A stretch of DNA of 64,000 bases from Entophlyctis helioformis (lineage: Eukaryota > Chytridiomycota > Chytridiomycetes > Chytridiales > Chytriomycetaceae), in contig JAHLKH010000160.1 in assembly GCA_025526915.1 (NCBI GenBank), positions 1 to 64,000 of the forward strand. Direction: 5' to 3'. The notes under the pieces were generated by a model. It was not told where the DNA came from, ran no database searches, and saw nothing but the letters and a program-made list of their open reading frames with translations. Positions 1 through 12,253 of this stretch are shown in pieces. Each line of letters begins with the position of its first letter. Position 1 is the stretch's first letter. The position numbers and the translations under genes are program-made.

Positions 1-2575
1 ATCGGCTTGATGCAGTGTATGATCGCGATGAGCCACCACGGTCAGGATCAGCACTACTGGCGCCTGTGCGCGGCTGTGACATGTTCATGTCGTGGCCGTC
101 ATCGAGCGAGAAGAACGAGTTTGTCTTCTGTGGCTTTTTGGGCGGCGTCGATTGTCTCGGTGGGGGTACTGAGGATTTCCAGTATCCGCCGTGGTCGGAC
201 CTGCCTGTCTTTTCAGGAGGACTGGTGATGGGTCGCTGGCTGGATGGCACATATGGAGCAAGTGGCGGCTTGTGTTGTTGGCCCGATGCTCCTGCGCTAT
301 GAGATGACAGATCGCGATCCTTGCCGCGATCGCTGCTGCCGTCGTCGCTTGGCACGCCAGTGAACAGAACTGGCCGGCTTTTCTTGGCCGACTTGACTTG
401 ATCTGATCCTTTGCGAGACAGTGCGGATGTTTTGGGGGCTTTTGCATTGCCGACCTTGGGAGGTTCCGTTTCGCCATCAGCAAAGTCGGGTACGGTGTCT
501 GCGCCAGTGCTCAGCCGATAGCTGACTTGCACCGACTTGAGCCGCTTGTGCCCTCCTGCATCTGCCGTCGAATCGCGCGTGCCGTCTTCGTCTGCTTTGT
601 CTTTGTCCATTCCTCTTCCTCGCCGCTGCTGTCAGAACCGCTCTCGCTGCTCTTGGCATCCTCCTCTTCCTCTTCCTCCTCCTCCTTTTCTTCGTCCTCG
701 TCCTCGTCATCCTCGTCCTCGACTTCATCATCAGGGGCAACTGCATTGTGCGCTGCAGCATCGAATCGACCGCGACCGTTCACACCCAGAAAGGCAGCTG
801 CTGCAGTTGGCTTGACAACCTCGCGCTTGATAATCTCGGCTGGCGTCATTGGCGGCGGCGTTGGAACGTCCTCGCCGCGCAACTTGCGGGCACGAGCCTC
901 GATGATCGCCGCATACCGTGTCGATATCTGGTCCACATCATCCACTTGGTCAAAGTCGAACGGCTCAACCTCTTCGTGCTTGTGATGCGTTTCGCCGCGT
1001 TTGGAGTCTGCGCCGGCCGTGTGCCCTGCATGGCTGACATGGCCAACACTGGAGAGCCCATGGGACGCTTGGCCATGGTGGCGATGATCTGCCGCATCGT
1101 CGTCATCAGACGCATGTCCGTCGCCCACAATCATCGGCGCCAGATGAATCGGCCCCGCTCTCCCATTCCGACTTCTTCGCAGCATCTGCAGCTGGTCATC
1201 ATCGTCCTCCTCCTCGGCATCCTCCATAATGACAGCAGGACCGTCGATTGTTTCGTCGGGAACGTTACCGTCCATGGATTGGTGCAAACCGTCATCTTGT
1301 GACATGTGCATATCATGGTGCTGGGAGTGTTGGTGTGCGTCCTTGTCAGGCTTGTACTTGACCTTCTGGCCAACGAGCATGACGCTGAGTGCCTCTTCAG
1401 ACTGCGATGGTCGCTTTCCCTTGGGCGAGATGAGCGACTGCCCAGGCAGCCGCCCTGTTGGTGCCTTTCCAAACACGCTGTCGCGATGAGCGCGGTTGAT
1501 CCGCGTGGACGCTCCTGGATCGGTCTCAACTGACAGCCAGGTCGGATGGGGATCGCTGCGACCGCTGCTTGGTTGGCCGTGTGTCGGATTGGAGATGGTG
1601 GTCAGACTGCCAAGGAGGCCGGGATTGCTGGTGGTCAGCGCAGTGATGGATCCAGCCAGGATGCCCGTGTTTTGGGAAAACGATGAAGGCAGCTTGCCGC
1701 CAGGAGTGAGCGTGATGCTGCCATGACGACTGCGAAAGGTGTCGGGGCTGGCAATCAGTCCGTCGTGGCCGCCGCTGCCAGGCATCGATCCAACAGCCAG
1801 CCCGCCACCAGATGCAGCACCAACGCCACTCGCCGTACCAGCGGAACTTGCATTGGCATTATCCGTCATGACAACGTCGCCGCCTTCTGCATCGGCGCTA
1901 GGCTCGTCGGTCAAAGGATCGTGCTTTCCAGCACTGGTGCTTTTGGTTCTGTCGAGACTGACCGTTGTGGGCGGGGCCATGATGAACGCTGTGCGCTTGG
2001 CGACTGAGCGACGCATTGGCCGAGACGCGCGCTGCTCGCCCACCTTGGAGTCCATGTGACTGACCTTGGGAATGGCGAGAACCGACAGCCGGTGATCGCC
2101 AGCAGGCGGCACAGGCCCACCAACGCCGCTGGATCTGTGCGCGTTCGTAGCAACGCTCGCTCTGGCCACACTCACGCGCGTAGACTGCAGCAGTGGCTCG
2201 TGAAGGTCATGGACGGCCGTCGTGAGTTTGTCGTCTGCCCCCCAAAGGCTGAGGAGTGAGCCATCGAGGTCATGATCAAGCTCGGTTTTGGGATACGGCT
2301 GCGATTGGGAGTCTGGAGCCAAGTTGCCTTGAGCGACCTTGTAGCCAGTGGGGTTCAGACGCGCAGGCGGCTTGTCAGACGGCTTGTCAGGCAGCTTGAG
2401 CCCGAGCTTCTCGCTAATGTCCTTGGCCGTCTTTTGCAGCCGCTCGGCCTCTTGGGCATTTCTGCCAACGCAGCCAGCCAGCCAGCCAGCGTCGGTGTCA
2501 GCAGCCATGTCTGTAGTGATGCTACCCTGTGCCTGCGCCTTTGTCTGCGTCTATGTGGTCCAAGCAGCCACTCAT
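1..2575 (-). CDS. Acidic, Ser/Pro/His-rich hypothetical protein (3' end beyond the window)
   Basis: I do not recognise a family. Exon 1 (2526-2575) encodes MSGCLDHIDADKGAGTG; a 64-nt intron (2462-2525, GTAGC...TTGGCAG) follows, and splicing gives ...GTGNAQEAERL in the long downstream frame. The chain is low-complexity: a basic stretch (RPMRRSVAKR), His-rich and Asp-rich runs, a predicted helix (QISTRYAAIIEARARKLRGED), then a long Glu/Asp tract near 650-720. The long frame stops at 511, but from about 550 down to base 1 another frame is open and reads like coding sequence (VSYRLSTGADTVPDFADGE, KSAKKSRPVLFTGV). The join needs one indel near 549-553 or a very short intron (38 nt), so the gene continues past the left edge. 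It is divergent from USP5 with 154 bp between start codons. Role unknown; the charge pattern suggests a nuclear or chromatin protein, which is a guess only. Confidence 0.55.
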
Positions 2576-2729
2576 GGCAACACACGCACCGTCTCTTGGG
2601 CATGCTCGCTCGCAGACAGATCTGGCGCGATGCGATGTGCGATGGCAAGCGCGTTTCGCCGCGTCTTGCGAATCTTCAACAACGGCAGCGGCAACCACAG
2701 CGGCAACCACAGCAACCAGCAACGCAGCC
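2576..2729. promoter_or_regulatory. Divergent promoter region between the acidic protein gene and USP5
   Basis: Only 154 bp separate the two outward-facing start codons, so both promoters must lie here or in the first exons. It contains CAA/CAG-rich sequence (near 2683-2727) but no TATA box that I can see. The boundaries depend on the two predicted start codons. Confidence 0.4.
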
Positions 2730-5700
2730 ATGGCCTGTCCCCACGTTGAAAGCGCTCGTCTGCCAGCGCCCACGCTGTCGTCCAAGGTCTACAAGGAAGA
2801 GTGCACGCTGTGCTTTGACTCGCAGGTGCGTCTTGTCTGTCTGGGCTGCCCTGTCTGCCAGCCAGCCAGCCAGCCTGACCCCTGTTGCACATGCACCGCC
2901 TGTCCGGCTGCATGCCGTACACAGGACATGCCCGACGGCATCAACGTCTGCATGACCTGCTACAACGGCGGCTGTGGGCAGTCCAGCCACGACCACGCCG
3001 GTCTGCACCAGCGCAAGTCTGGCCACCCGCTCGTCCTCAACGTCCGTCGCACTCGAAAGCCCACGGCGGATGCCAGGGTATGTTGGATGCTTGGCCACAT
3101 GCGTGTGCGCGTCGGTTGTGTCCGCCTCTGCCGGTTGGCTGACGTGCAAGCAGACGAGCGGCGCTCCGCCGCCGCCAAAGATCACCAAGCTGGCCATCCA
3201 GCAGGAGGACGAGGATGCAAAGTACGACACGCACACCAAGGTCGTCTGTCTGGCCTGCAACGGCGCAGAGGTCGACATGAAGCTGTCAAAGGTAATCATG
3301 CTGCTTGGCAGGGCCGCCAGCGCATCATCTGCATGCTTACACTGCCCATCCTGTCGCAGATCAAGCAGTCGGTCGATGCCATCTTGGCTGCCATGTCTGC
3401 CAAGAAGCAGTCCGAGATCAAGGCTTGGGAAGAGGAGACGCTGCGGCCTTGCTCGCACACGGCCAGCCTCGAGCAGTCTGCCCCGCATAAGCTCGAGGGC
3501 AAAGGTGCGCATCTCTTCTCATCATCGCCCATCCATCCACACACACGCACACTGGATCTGACATCAAGTCAACAGCGCTCGCGCATTGCAGATCCTGCGA
3601 TCTGCAGGAGAACCTGTGGCTGTGTCTGACATGCGGCAGCCTGGGATGTGGCCGGCAGCAGTATGGCGGTCTGGGCGGTAACGGACATGCCATGTCGCAT
3701 TTCGAGGCCACGCAGCACCCGATCGCGGTCAAGATGGGGTCCATCACTCCCGAAGGCACCGCCGATCTGTTCTGCTATGCCCATGGCGACGAGATCATCA
3801 ATCCCGATCTTGCAAAGCACCTGTCCAACTTTGGCATCAACCTGCTGTCGCAGCAAAAGACGGAGAAGAGCATTGCCGAGCTGGTGAGTCCATTGCCGAT
3901 CAGCTGGTCTGCCAGTATGGCTTGCTAGATGCTGAACTGACATGGATGGGACATGCAGCAACTTGACCAGAATCTCAAGTTTGACTTTAGAATGACGACA
4001 GAGGACGGCAAGCTCCTCGCTCCCATGTTTGGCCCGTCGCTCACCGGCCTCAAGAACCTGGGCAACAGGTAACAAACGCGGCGTTCCATGATCAAGTCTC
4101 TTTGCCGCACATGAACTGATCCTTCATCGTCGCCACAGCTGCTACCTGGCGTCTGTGCTCCAGTGTGTGTTTGCCATCCCGACCTTTGCCAACCACTACC
4201 AAGAGGCGTTTTACACGCACTCGGCCAACTGCTTCGAGCAGCCCGCCGAGTGTTTCCACTGCCAGATGGCCAAGCTTGCCGAGGGTCTCTTGAGCGGCAG
4301 ATACAGCCACCCGACTCCCGCTGACCCCGCCGATGCAGAGGACGCTCCACGCGGCCAAGAGGGCATTGCACCCGCCATGTTCAAAAGCCTCATTGGCAAG
4401 GGCCACCAAGAGTTTTCGACCATGCGCCAGCAGGACGCGCAAGAGTTCCTCCAGCACTTGATGCAGATGGTCGAGCAGAAGGAGCGTGCCGGCGGAAACG
4501 ATCCGTCCAAGGCGTTTGCGTACACGATGGAGCAGCGCCTGCAGTGCCTAGAGTGCGAGAAAGTCAAGTACACGTCGGTTGCTTCTGGCGGTATCAACCT
4601 CCATGTTCCTGCCACCGTTCTGGGCGAGAAGGATGGCAAGAAGGTCTACCAGCCCGTTGCTCTCGACTCGTGCTTGGAGACGCATTTTGGTCAGGACATT
4701 CGCACATTTGCGTGTCCGCATGACAAGCAGCCGACCTCTGCGTCCTTGTGAGTTGTGTGCATGGCGCTGTGCTTCGAGTTGGCCCAGACTGACTGGGTTC
4801 GTGGCGCAGCATCCAGCGATTCAAGACATTCCCCAAGGTGCTTGCATTTACCATGTCGCGGTTCGTGCTTGGCGAGGGATGGGTCATGGAGAAGCTCAGT
4901 ACGTTCATTCGCCGCCAATGGATTTGTCTCGGTACTTACAGCGATGGACAGATGTGAACATTGAGGTGCCTCTTACGCTCGATCTGTCCGAGTTCCGCAG
5001 CACTGGCAAGCAGGACCACGAAGAGCTGCTTCCCGAGGGTTAGTCCTGGTCACGGTGCTGTTAGACTTGCCGCGTGGCTGTGGCTGATGCATGAGTGGGA
5101 GTGTAGATGCCTCGCAAAAGGCTGGGCCTGCCGTCGACCAAGGCGCGCTTGACACGCTCATTGGCATGGGATTCCCAGAGATCCGGTGCAAGCGTGCGAT
5201 CATCAAGACGGGCAACAATGGTGCCGACGTTGCCATGAACTGGCTGTTTGAGCACATGGAGGATCCTGGTGAGCCCTGCCAACGCACCATCGCTGTGTTT
5301 GTGTCGCTGGATACTGATTGTAGCACCTATTGCCAGACATTGATGCACCGCTTGAGGAGGCTGGCGCTAGTGGCGAGCCAGCCGTTTCTGCCTCTGACGT
5401 CGCCATGCTCATGGACATGGGATTCACGGACTCTCAGGCCAAGAAGGCCATTCGTGCCACGGTGAGTTTCTTGTGTATATTTGACGATCTTGTAGTCGTT
5501 CTTGTGCTCACACTGCTTGTTGGACAGGGGGGCGACATGGAGCGCGCTGTCAACTGGCTGTTCAGCCATGCTGACGAACCCATGGACGATGCGCCAGCAG
5601 CTGCATCGGCTGCTCCGACTGAAGGCAAGCCGATTCCATGTAGCGGCTGGTTGGCTGCATTCCGTGACCTTGTGCATTCACTGACAGTCTGCTGGGCGAT

Positions 5701-5910
5701 ACAGACGACACGCGTCCGCCAGTGTACGAACTGTTCGCGTTCATCTCGCACCGCGGCACGTCTGCCCATTGCGGCCACTATGTGTCGTTTGTCAAGCAAG
5801 CCGACGGCCGATGGGCTCTCTTCAACGACAACAAGGTGGCCCATGTGGCTGACATCTCATCGCATATTGGTGAGGGCTACATCTACTTTTACAAGCGCAA
5901 GATCGATTAG
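2730..5910 (+). CDS. USP5: Ubiquitin-specific protease 5 / Ubp14 (isopeptidase T)
   Basis: Cysteine protease that disassembles free, unanchored polyubiquitin chains in cytosol and nucleus. Thirteen exons: 2730-2825, 2925-3077, 3151-3291, 3360-3504, 3576-3883, 3959-4068, 4139-4747, 4810-4898, 4952-5038, 5107-5268, 5337-5461, 5528-5624, 5705-5910. These sum to 2328 nt, an intact 775-aa protein (human USP5 is about 858). Visible in order: an N-terminal variant zinc finger (CTLCFD, CMTCYNGGCGQ), the ubiquitin-tail-binding ZnF-UBP (CDLQENLWLCLTCG, GCGRQQYGGLGGNGHA), the Cys box LGNSCYLASVLQ whose Cys is split by intron 6, two UBA domains (LIGMGFPE; LMDMGFTDSQAKKA) and the His box SAHCGHYVSF. Intron 12 (5625-5704) has a GC-AG boundary. 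The start is the first Met before the conserved zinc finger. The stop lies 33 bp from the convergent PLK4 stop. Confidence 0.95.
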
Positions 5911-5943
5911 TGAGGTTGGAAGCATGGCAATAAAGATTGCTGT

Positions 5944-8900
5944 TCACTTGTTTATTAGGTGGTGCTGGGACTGCTGGGACTGGGACTGTTGATGTTGCTG
6001 GTCCTTGAGCTTACGTACAAGCGTGGTGAACTGGGATAACCGGCGTTTGAGAGTCTCGCTCAGGCTTGGCGATATGTCGTATCTGTCCACACAAGTCAGT
6101 CGCGCGACGCACACAAGGGAACGGCAGCAGAGACGTACTTGACAAACGGCTGGTCAGATGCGTGCGAGTATTCGAGAGCAGCGCCTCCGCCGTACACAAT
6201 GAGCCGCGATCCGTCAAGGAACAGGACCATGAAGCCCGCAGCAGCGTGCTTGAAGCACCATCCGATGCTCGGATCGAACACGGCCGGCCCGTTCCGCATA
6301 TCCCAGGTCTGTGCTGGCGGTGGTGCAAGGGCTGACGGCGTCCCCGACGGCAGCGGCTGTGGATGCACAGCAGTAGCAGCAGACTCGGACCTTGACGACG
6401 GAAACGACCGGACGCGACTCGAAGACTGGCTAGGCACAGCAGGCACCGAGCGCGTGACAGCAGTCGTGTCGGCAGCGACCGTCGAAGTGTACCGCGCCTG
6501 CCTGTCTCTCCCATTCGCCTTGTCGCTCCCAGCACCACCACTGCCACCGCCGCCACCGTTGCCATGACGCCTGGACTCGACCTCAGACCGCCCACTCACA
6601 CTCGCACTTGCACTCGCTGTCATGCACACATGCACGCCAGACACGTCAGGGCCAGTAGCCACCGGCCCCGAACGCACGTGCGACGACTTGAGTATGACAG
6701 GAAACCGCGTGCCGGGCGGGAACCCGAGCGCGTCCACGTCCATGCACTGTCGCAGACACTCCTGGGCATGGCGCACCACGTCCGCGAACACGGGCAGCAC
6801 GCTGTCTCCTGCGCCGCCGTCGACCGTGTATGCCCAGTACTCGCCCATCCGCCGCCCGCACTCGGCCACGCCCGGGTACTTGCCCATCTCGGACACGGGC
6901 ACGCGGATCTCAATGGCACGCAGCGCAGTGCACGTGTGCAGCCGCAGCCCCGTGTGCATGGTGACCTCAAAGTCCGGCACGGGCGTGTTCTCCATGAGCG
7001 CGCACTTGGCCAGCGGCGAGTAAAAGACAATCTTTGGCGTCTTGGCGCGCACGAGCGAGACAAACTTTGATGCATAGCGGTACTTTTTGGCAAGCTGGGG
7101 CGGGAGCGTCTTGCGTGTGTATTCGAGCGTGGCAGACGGCGGCCGTGGTGGTCGGCCCGCCTGCGGCTGTGCGTCGTGTGGCACGAGCCTGATCTGTTCG
7201 GTTGCATAGAGCGTTTTAGATGCATGACGCACGGATGCGGTTGAGGAAAGCACGAACCGTTTCACCGTCGCCTGTGATATGTATCGAGTGCTGATCGCCA
7301 GCAAAGTCGAGCACTAAACTTCCGTTGGCAAGGATCTCGACTTGGCCATGTTTGGTGGACTGCTTGATCGGCTTGAGTCGCAAGGTCGAGAACGGCTGCA
7401 GCACAGCATCCGATGGCGTGCCGCCCATCTGGCTTGCAGATCCTGCGGTTGACACTGACACTTCTGTCTTGGGTATTGGCTGTCTCTGCTGATGTTGTGT
7501 TTGTCTCGGCTGCTGTTGCAGGGGAGGCGGTGGCTGCTGTGGCTGCTGTGGCTTTGACGGTTGCGGCTGCTGCCGTTGCATGGACTTGACGGATCCTTGG
7601 ACAGAGACATTGACGCGCGACCGTGCATCGCCTAGCACAGGACGATCTGGTTTCTCGGCAAACACTCGATTCTGTGGCGCAAGTGCCAGCACTGGACGCG
7701 ACAGGTCAAAAAAGGGATGCATCAGCACGCTCTTGAGCGGCATCCGGTCCTCAGGCTCCTATGTCCAGCACAGCGCATCGTGTCAGTAGATGAGTGGATG
7801 CTATGAATAGCACAAGCAACCACGACGCGGCCCTTACTAGTTGTATCAATCGGTTGATGAGGTCTCTTGCTTCTGCTGAAACATAGTCCGGCAGCCGGTA
7901 ATCCAGAGTCATTGCCTTGTCTAATGTGCCCTTGACCGTCGAGCTCTGCAAACGCGTCAAGTGTCAGATGGAGACTACGACATGCTCCCATCCACGATCA
8001 ACTGCAAACTTGCATGGAAGGGCGGTACGCCAGTCAGAAACGTGACCATCAGACAGCCGAGCGACCACACGTCCGACGACAGACCATACGGTCTCTGCTG
8101 TACAATCTCCCTGTCAAACGAGGCAAGTTGGTGAGCCCTGCTGCGGCGACGCGGGAACATGTAAAGCGCGACTCACGGCGATATGTAGTTGGGAGTGCCG
8201 CACATGGTCTTTTGCTCACTCGCCGATCCATTGAGTCTGGAAGCCAGTCCAAAATCCGCTATTTTCTAGATGCCATCCATCGCTCTCACGCGGTCAGCAC
8301 ATCTTCAACATATCAAGCACACACACGGCACTCACGACGTCGTAGCGCTCAGTCAGAAGCAGGTTGCCGAGCTTGAGATCCCGGTGCATGATGCGGTTCG
8401 AGTGCAGGTATGCCAGACCATGCACCAGCTGCTGCATGACGCCGCGAGTCTCTGGCTCCGACAGCGGGCGGGAGCGGCGCTGGATGTACTTGAACAGCTC
8501 GCCGTTCTTGCAGAGCTCCATGACCAGGTACACGTTGGTGTTGTCTTCAAAGTAGTTGTACAGCTGGAGGATGGAGGGATGGTGCAGCTGCCAGTGGATC
8601 TCGACCTCGTTGAGGACGCGGGACTCCATGGCCTGCGCCTTCATGGCGGCCTTGTTGATCTGATGCACCACGGGTCAGCAGGCACCGCACAGGCACCAGG
8701 CAGCTGGCAGCCGGCAGCAGGGCAGCAGGGCAGCAGGGCAGCGACGCACCATCTTGATGGCGACTTCCAGGCCGTGCGAGTTCTTGCAGCGGCTGGTGGC
8801 CCTGTACACGGTGCCAAAGCCGCCCTTGCCGAGCTCCTCGTGCAGCTCATAGTCCTGCTCGATGGTCAGCGTGTGTCTCCAGCGCCTGCAGGCTGCGGTG

Positions 8901-8985
8901 GGCGGCCGCCACTCACCCCGATGTTGTTGGTGAAGCGGTTGATGGTCTTTTGCGGCGACGTGAACGAGAGCCCGACGTGCGCCAT
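5944..8985 (-). CDS. PLK4: Polo-like kinase 4 (centriole duplication kinase)
   Basis: Ser/Thr kinase that licenses centriole/basal-body duplication. Exons, in transcription order: 8917-8985, 8750-8857, 8336-8659, 8177-8265, 7996-8110, 7838-7945, 7258-7758, 6139-7193, 5944-6082; total 2508 nt, 835 aa. N-terminal kinase: Gly loop [12 protein letters not shown], Lys in [22 protein letters not shown] and [10 protein letters not shown]; the string [21 protein letters not shown] is typical of PLK4 rather than PLK1. A Gln/Pro-rich linker precedes a cryptic polo-box region ([48 protein letters not shown]), then a Gly/Ser-rich linker and a C-terminal polo box ([20 protein letters not shown]). The 64-nt intron 7194-7257 has the donor GTTCGT. 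The 7996 splice site is the least certain. A start 111 nt further upstream is possible but lies in tetranucleotide-repeat-like sequence. Confidence 0.92.
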
Positions 8986-9111
8986 GTGCTTCTCGTGCGT
9001 CTGTCTGTCCGTCCGTCTGCCTGTCCGTCTGTCTTGCGTCGTCAACCTCGTCCGGCCTTCAAGCCGCGATCGCGATCTCGACGCAAAGTCGTTCATTCAA
9101 GGCGTGGCCGG

Positions 9112-12100
9112 CTAGCCTGCAGACTGCCGAGCAAACACAAACGACACAGACTGCCCGCTGGCCGACAGCGCAGGCCCGAGCACGCCGCCGTCGGCGTCTC
9201 CGCACACGCTCTCGCCTGCAAACGGCGCGCTGTAGTGCGTCCATCCATCGCCCTCCTTGTCGGTCCTGTCGTCGCCCAGACCCAGATCCTCCTCCTCATC
9301 CTCTTCGTCGTCGCCAGGCAGATGCGTCGCAGGCGAGCTGGAGCCGCCAGATCCGCCACCACAGGCGCACCCAAGAGTGTCGTGCGTCAGACAGGCAGTG
9401 TCCGTGTCGAGCGAAAAGATGTCGCGCAGCTCGTCCGAGGTGAAGCTGTTGGCGCTGTTCTGCGCATTGTCAATCACAGTGTCGCTGAGCGCCATCTTGG
9501 TGATCTGTCGCTGGTAGATCCGCTCTGTGCTCTCTGGGCGTCAGTGCACGTGTCATCCATGTTGCACCAGCTGCAGGCATCCCCCCGCTGACCTTCAATC
9601 GTGCCCGTTGTGAGCAGGCGGTAGATGGTCACATTGCGTCGCTGACCGTCACGCCAGATACGTGCCATGGCTACATATCCGTGCGCCACATGGCAGTCGG
9701 TCAGCATCAACCCCCAGCCAAACGATCCAAGCCACAGGCGTACCTTGAAGATCAACGGCAGGATTCCAGTCAATGTCAAAGAGAACGAGACGCGACGCGC
9801 CAACCAGGTTGAGACCCACGCCGCCAGCCTTGCTGCTCAGCAGGAACAGGAACGTCGAGTCACCATTGAACTTGTCGACAATGCTGTCATGCACGGCGTG
9901 AGCCACTGCTGCCACCTCACTCCCAGCATCATCATCGTCAACTCACGTCTGTCGCTTGGCCGAAGGCGTCTGCCCATCCAGCCGCACAAACGAGTATGAT
10001 CCCTTGCGAGCAACCTGCTCAAACAGATCCAGCGTGGCAGTCCAGTTGGACACCAGCACGACCTTGGCGTCCGGCTCCGCAGCACGCATAGCGCTCAGCA
10101 GATTCTCCAAAACCTTCATCTTGCCACTGTCGAGGGGCGGCAGCACGGATCGCAGCGGTGCCATGCCCAGGCTTTTGGTGCTGCTATTGGACCGAGCAGG
10201 TGTGTCCTCGGGCATTTCGGACGTGTCGTCAATAAGGGCAGGGGAGTTGACACACTTGCGCAGACGCGTCATGAGAGCAAGAACTGTTGTGCCCGATCCA
10301 GCAGATCCAGCCACAGCAGGCGTGCCGGAGAGAGACGCAGTGACATCGGGCGACTCGATGAGCGACTGGTACAGTCCAGTCTGGGTCGGTGTCATACGGC
10401 AGAAGAGAACCACCTCGGTCTTGTCTGGCAGATACTGTGCATTGATGTCGGCAGTTCGACGCAGCACAAAGCTCTTGGTGAGGTTGACAAGCTGTGCAGA
10501 CGTGAATGGCGCACGTCAGCAGCACGAAAATGATCGCGGGCCTGGGATATCATGGCATATGTACTTCTTGCATGCGCTCGTTGCTGAGCGTGCTCTCCTG
10601 CGCGTCGCAATCCGGTGCACGACCGCGCAGGATGGGGTCCTCGTACTGGCGCTGCACAGATGGCTCGGTCAGCAACGCATACGCCGCCATGCCAAAGCAT
10701 CCACACTCGCACCTTGAAGGCAGCACGCTTGCCAAGCAGTCCCGGATTGACAAAATCCACCATGGCATAAAACTCGCTCAGATCGTTCTGGATAGGTGTG
10801 CCAGACAGAATGATGCGCTTGGTCGCGCCAAGGCCATTCAGGATCTGCGACGCCTGGATCGCCGAGTTCTTGAGCCGATGCCCCTCATCACACACAATAA
10901 TGTCAAACTTGGCGTCGCCCAGCTCGGCCGCAAACGACCGCATGCGCTCGTAGCCAACAACAAGCACCGAGTACACACGGCCGACCACGAAATCCGCAAT
11001 CCCCGTCTTGGCACCTTCAACGGCATACACGCGCAGACGGTGGTCGCCCAGCCATTTGCGGAACTCTTTCTTCCAGTTGGAACGAGGGACGCGGGACAGA
11101 CAACGAGCGCACGCCGGAGCGGCTGCGTGCCGACGATGGGAGACTGTTTGAGGAGCGTCCAGATAAGCCCGATGGTCTGGATGGTTTTGCCCAGCCCCAT
11201 TTCGTCCGCGAGGATGGCGCCGGAATGCTCGCGGTCAGCCAGGCACGAGTAAAGAAAGGTAATGCCCTCGCGCTGGTGTGGGCGGAGCCGTTTGGAGATG
11301 ATGGGGTCGACGACAACGTCGACGACCTGGGTGCCGGGCGGGACGGACGACGGCGGCGGACGCGGCATGACGAGTGCACCGGGTGCGGATGGATCGTGTC
11401 TCGGCTCGTTTTTGGGCGGCGGGGCACTGCGGATGGTTGCAATGCGGTGCGACTTGAATGCCGGCATGGCGACGAGGGCCGGTGCGGCAGGCGCAGGGAC
11501 AGCAGCAGCGGGCTTGGCTTTGGTCTGGGCGAGCGAGACACGCGCGGTGATCTCGACCTCCTTCTGGCCGACGCGGAAGGTGGCGCCTTCTTCGAGCGGG
11601 CTGTTCTTGCGGCCGCTCGCGATCCTGTTGGCCAGCAGGTGCACAGCAGGTGCACAGCGGGTGAGTTTGGCAGGCGTGCAGGGCATGTCGAGGCCGCACG
11701 CACACGGTGCCGTCTGCATCCTTGAGCTTCAGCATGCCATCCTGGACAATCAGAAACCCGTCGCCGTCCCACGTTTTGTGCTGCAAGCCATTCGTCCAAG
11801 TCAGCGGTCTGTCTGTCCGGCTGGCTGGCTGGCTGCCCGCCTGCCCGCCTGCATGCATGTCCAGCCCAGCCACACTCACGACTTTGGAGGTCTGCTTGCG
11901 GAACACGACGCTGTACTGCTCGCCCGGATCACTGCCGCCGCACGCATCGCTCGCAGCGGACTGTGCAGCAGGCGTGTTGATGCTGCTGGACTGCCGTCCG
12001 AACGCCGTTGGTGCTTTGGTGGTCGTCGGATGCCTCGCAGCAGCCGCAGCAGCCGCCGGCTGTCTCGCCTGCAGATGCTGCGGCGGCGCAGGCTGCGGTG

Positions 12101-12203
12101 GGCGACGCTGCTCACTGGCAGGCCCGGCCGAGGCAGCGCCGGCCGCACCAGCAGCCATCTCCGCAGCCAGCTTGCGCTTGGACGGCGCGGCAGATCGGCG
12201 CAT
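9112..12203 (-). CDS. RAD54B: RAD54B / Rdh54-type Swi2/Snf2 DNA translocase
   Basis: ATP-driven dsDNA translocase that helps Rad51/Dmc1 in homologous recombination. Exons in order: 11880-12203, 11704-11780, 10713-11624, 10565-10651, 9947-10491, 9744-9883, 9593-9670, 9112-9533; about 861 aa. The Ala/Gln-rich N-terminus leads into [11 protein letters not shown] and [10 protein letters not shown], the pre-motor region characteristic of RAD54B rather than RAD54. Helicase motifs: [58 protein letters not shown]. The acidic C-terminal tail ([12 protein letters not shown]) ends at 9112. Exon 3 needs one extra base near 11078-11082: the frame changes exactly between CPASLVP and NWKKEFRKW, both conserved in the family. 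I read this as a consensus deletion, not a real break. The PLK4 start lies 126 bp downstream on the same strand. Confidence 0.92.
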
Positions 12204-12253
12204 CGTGGGTTGTCCAGAAAAGTGTTCGGACAGCCGCCAAGATCAATCTGCGT

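Noticed and set aside
250..420. BRCT-like string RPVLFTGV in the acidic protein
   Set aside because: The following residues are low-complexity, not a BRCT fold; one short string is not enough.
2529..3629. A 366-codon continuous frame starting before USP5
   Set aside because: It reads through USP5 introns 1 and later; the spliced model gives conserved zinc-finger and catalytic motifs and closes all phases.
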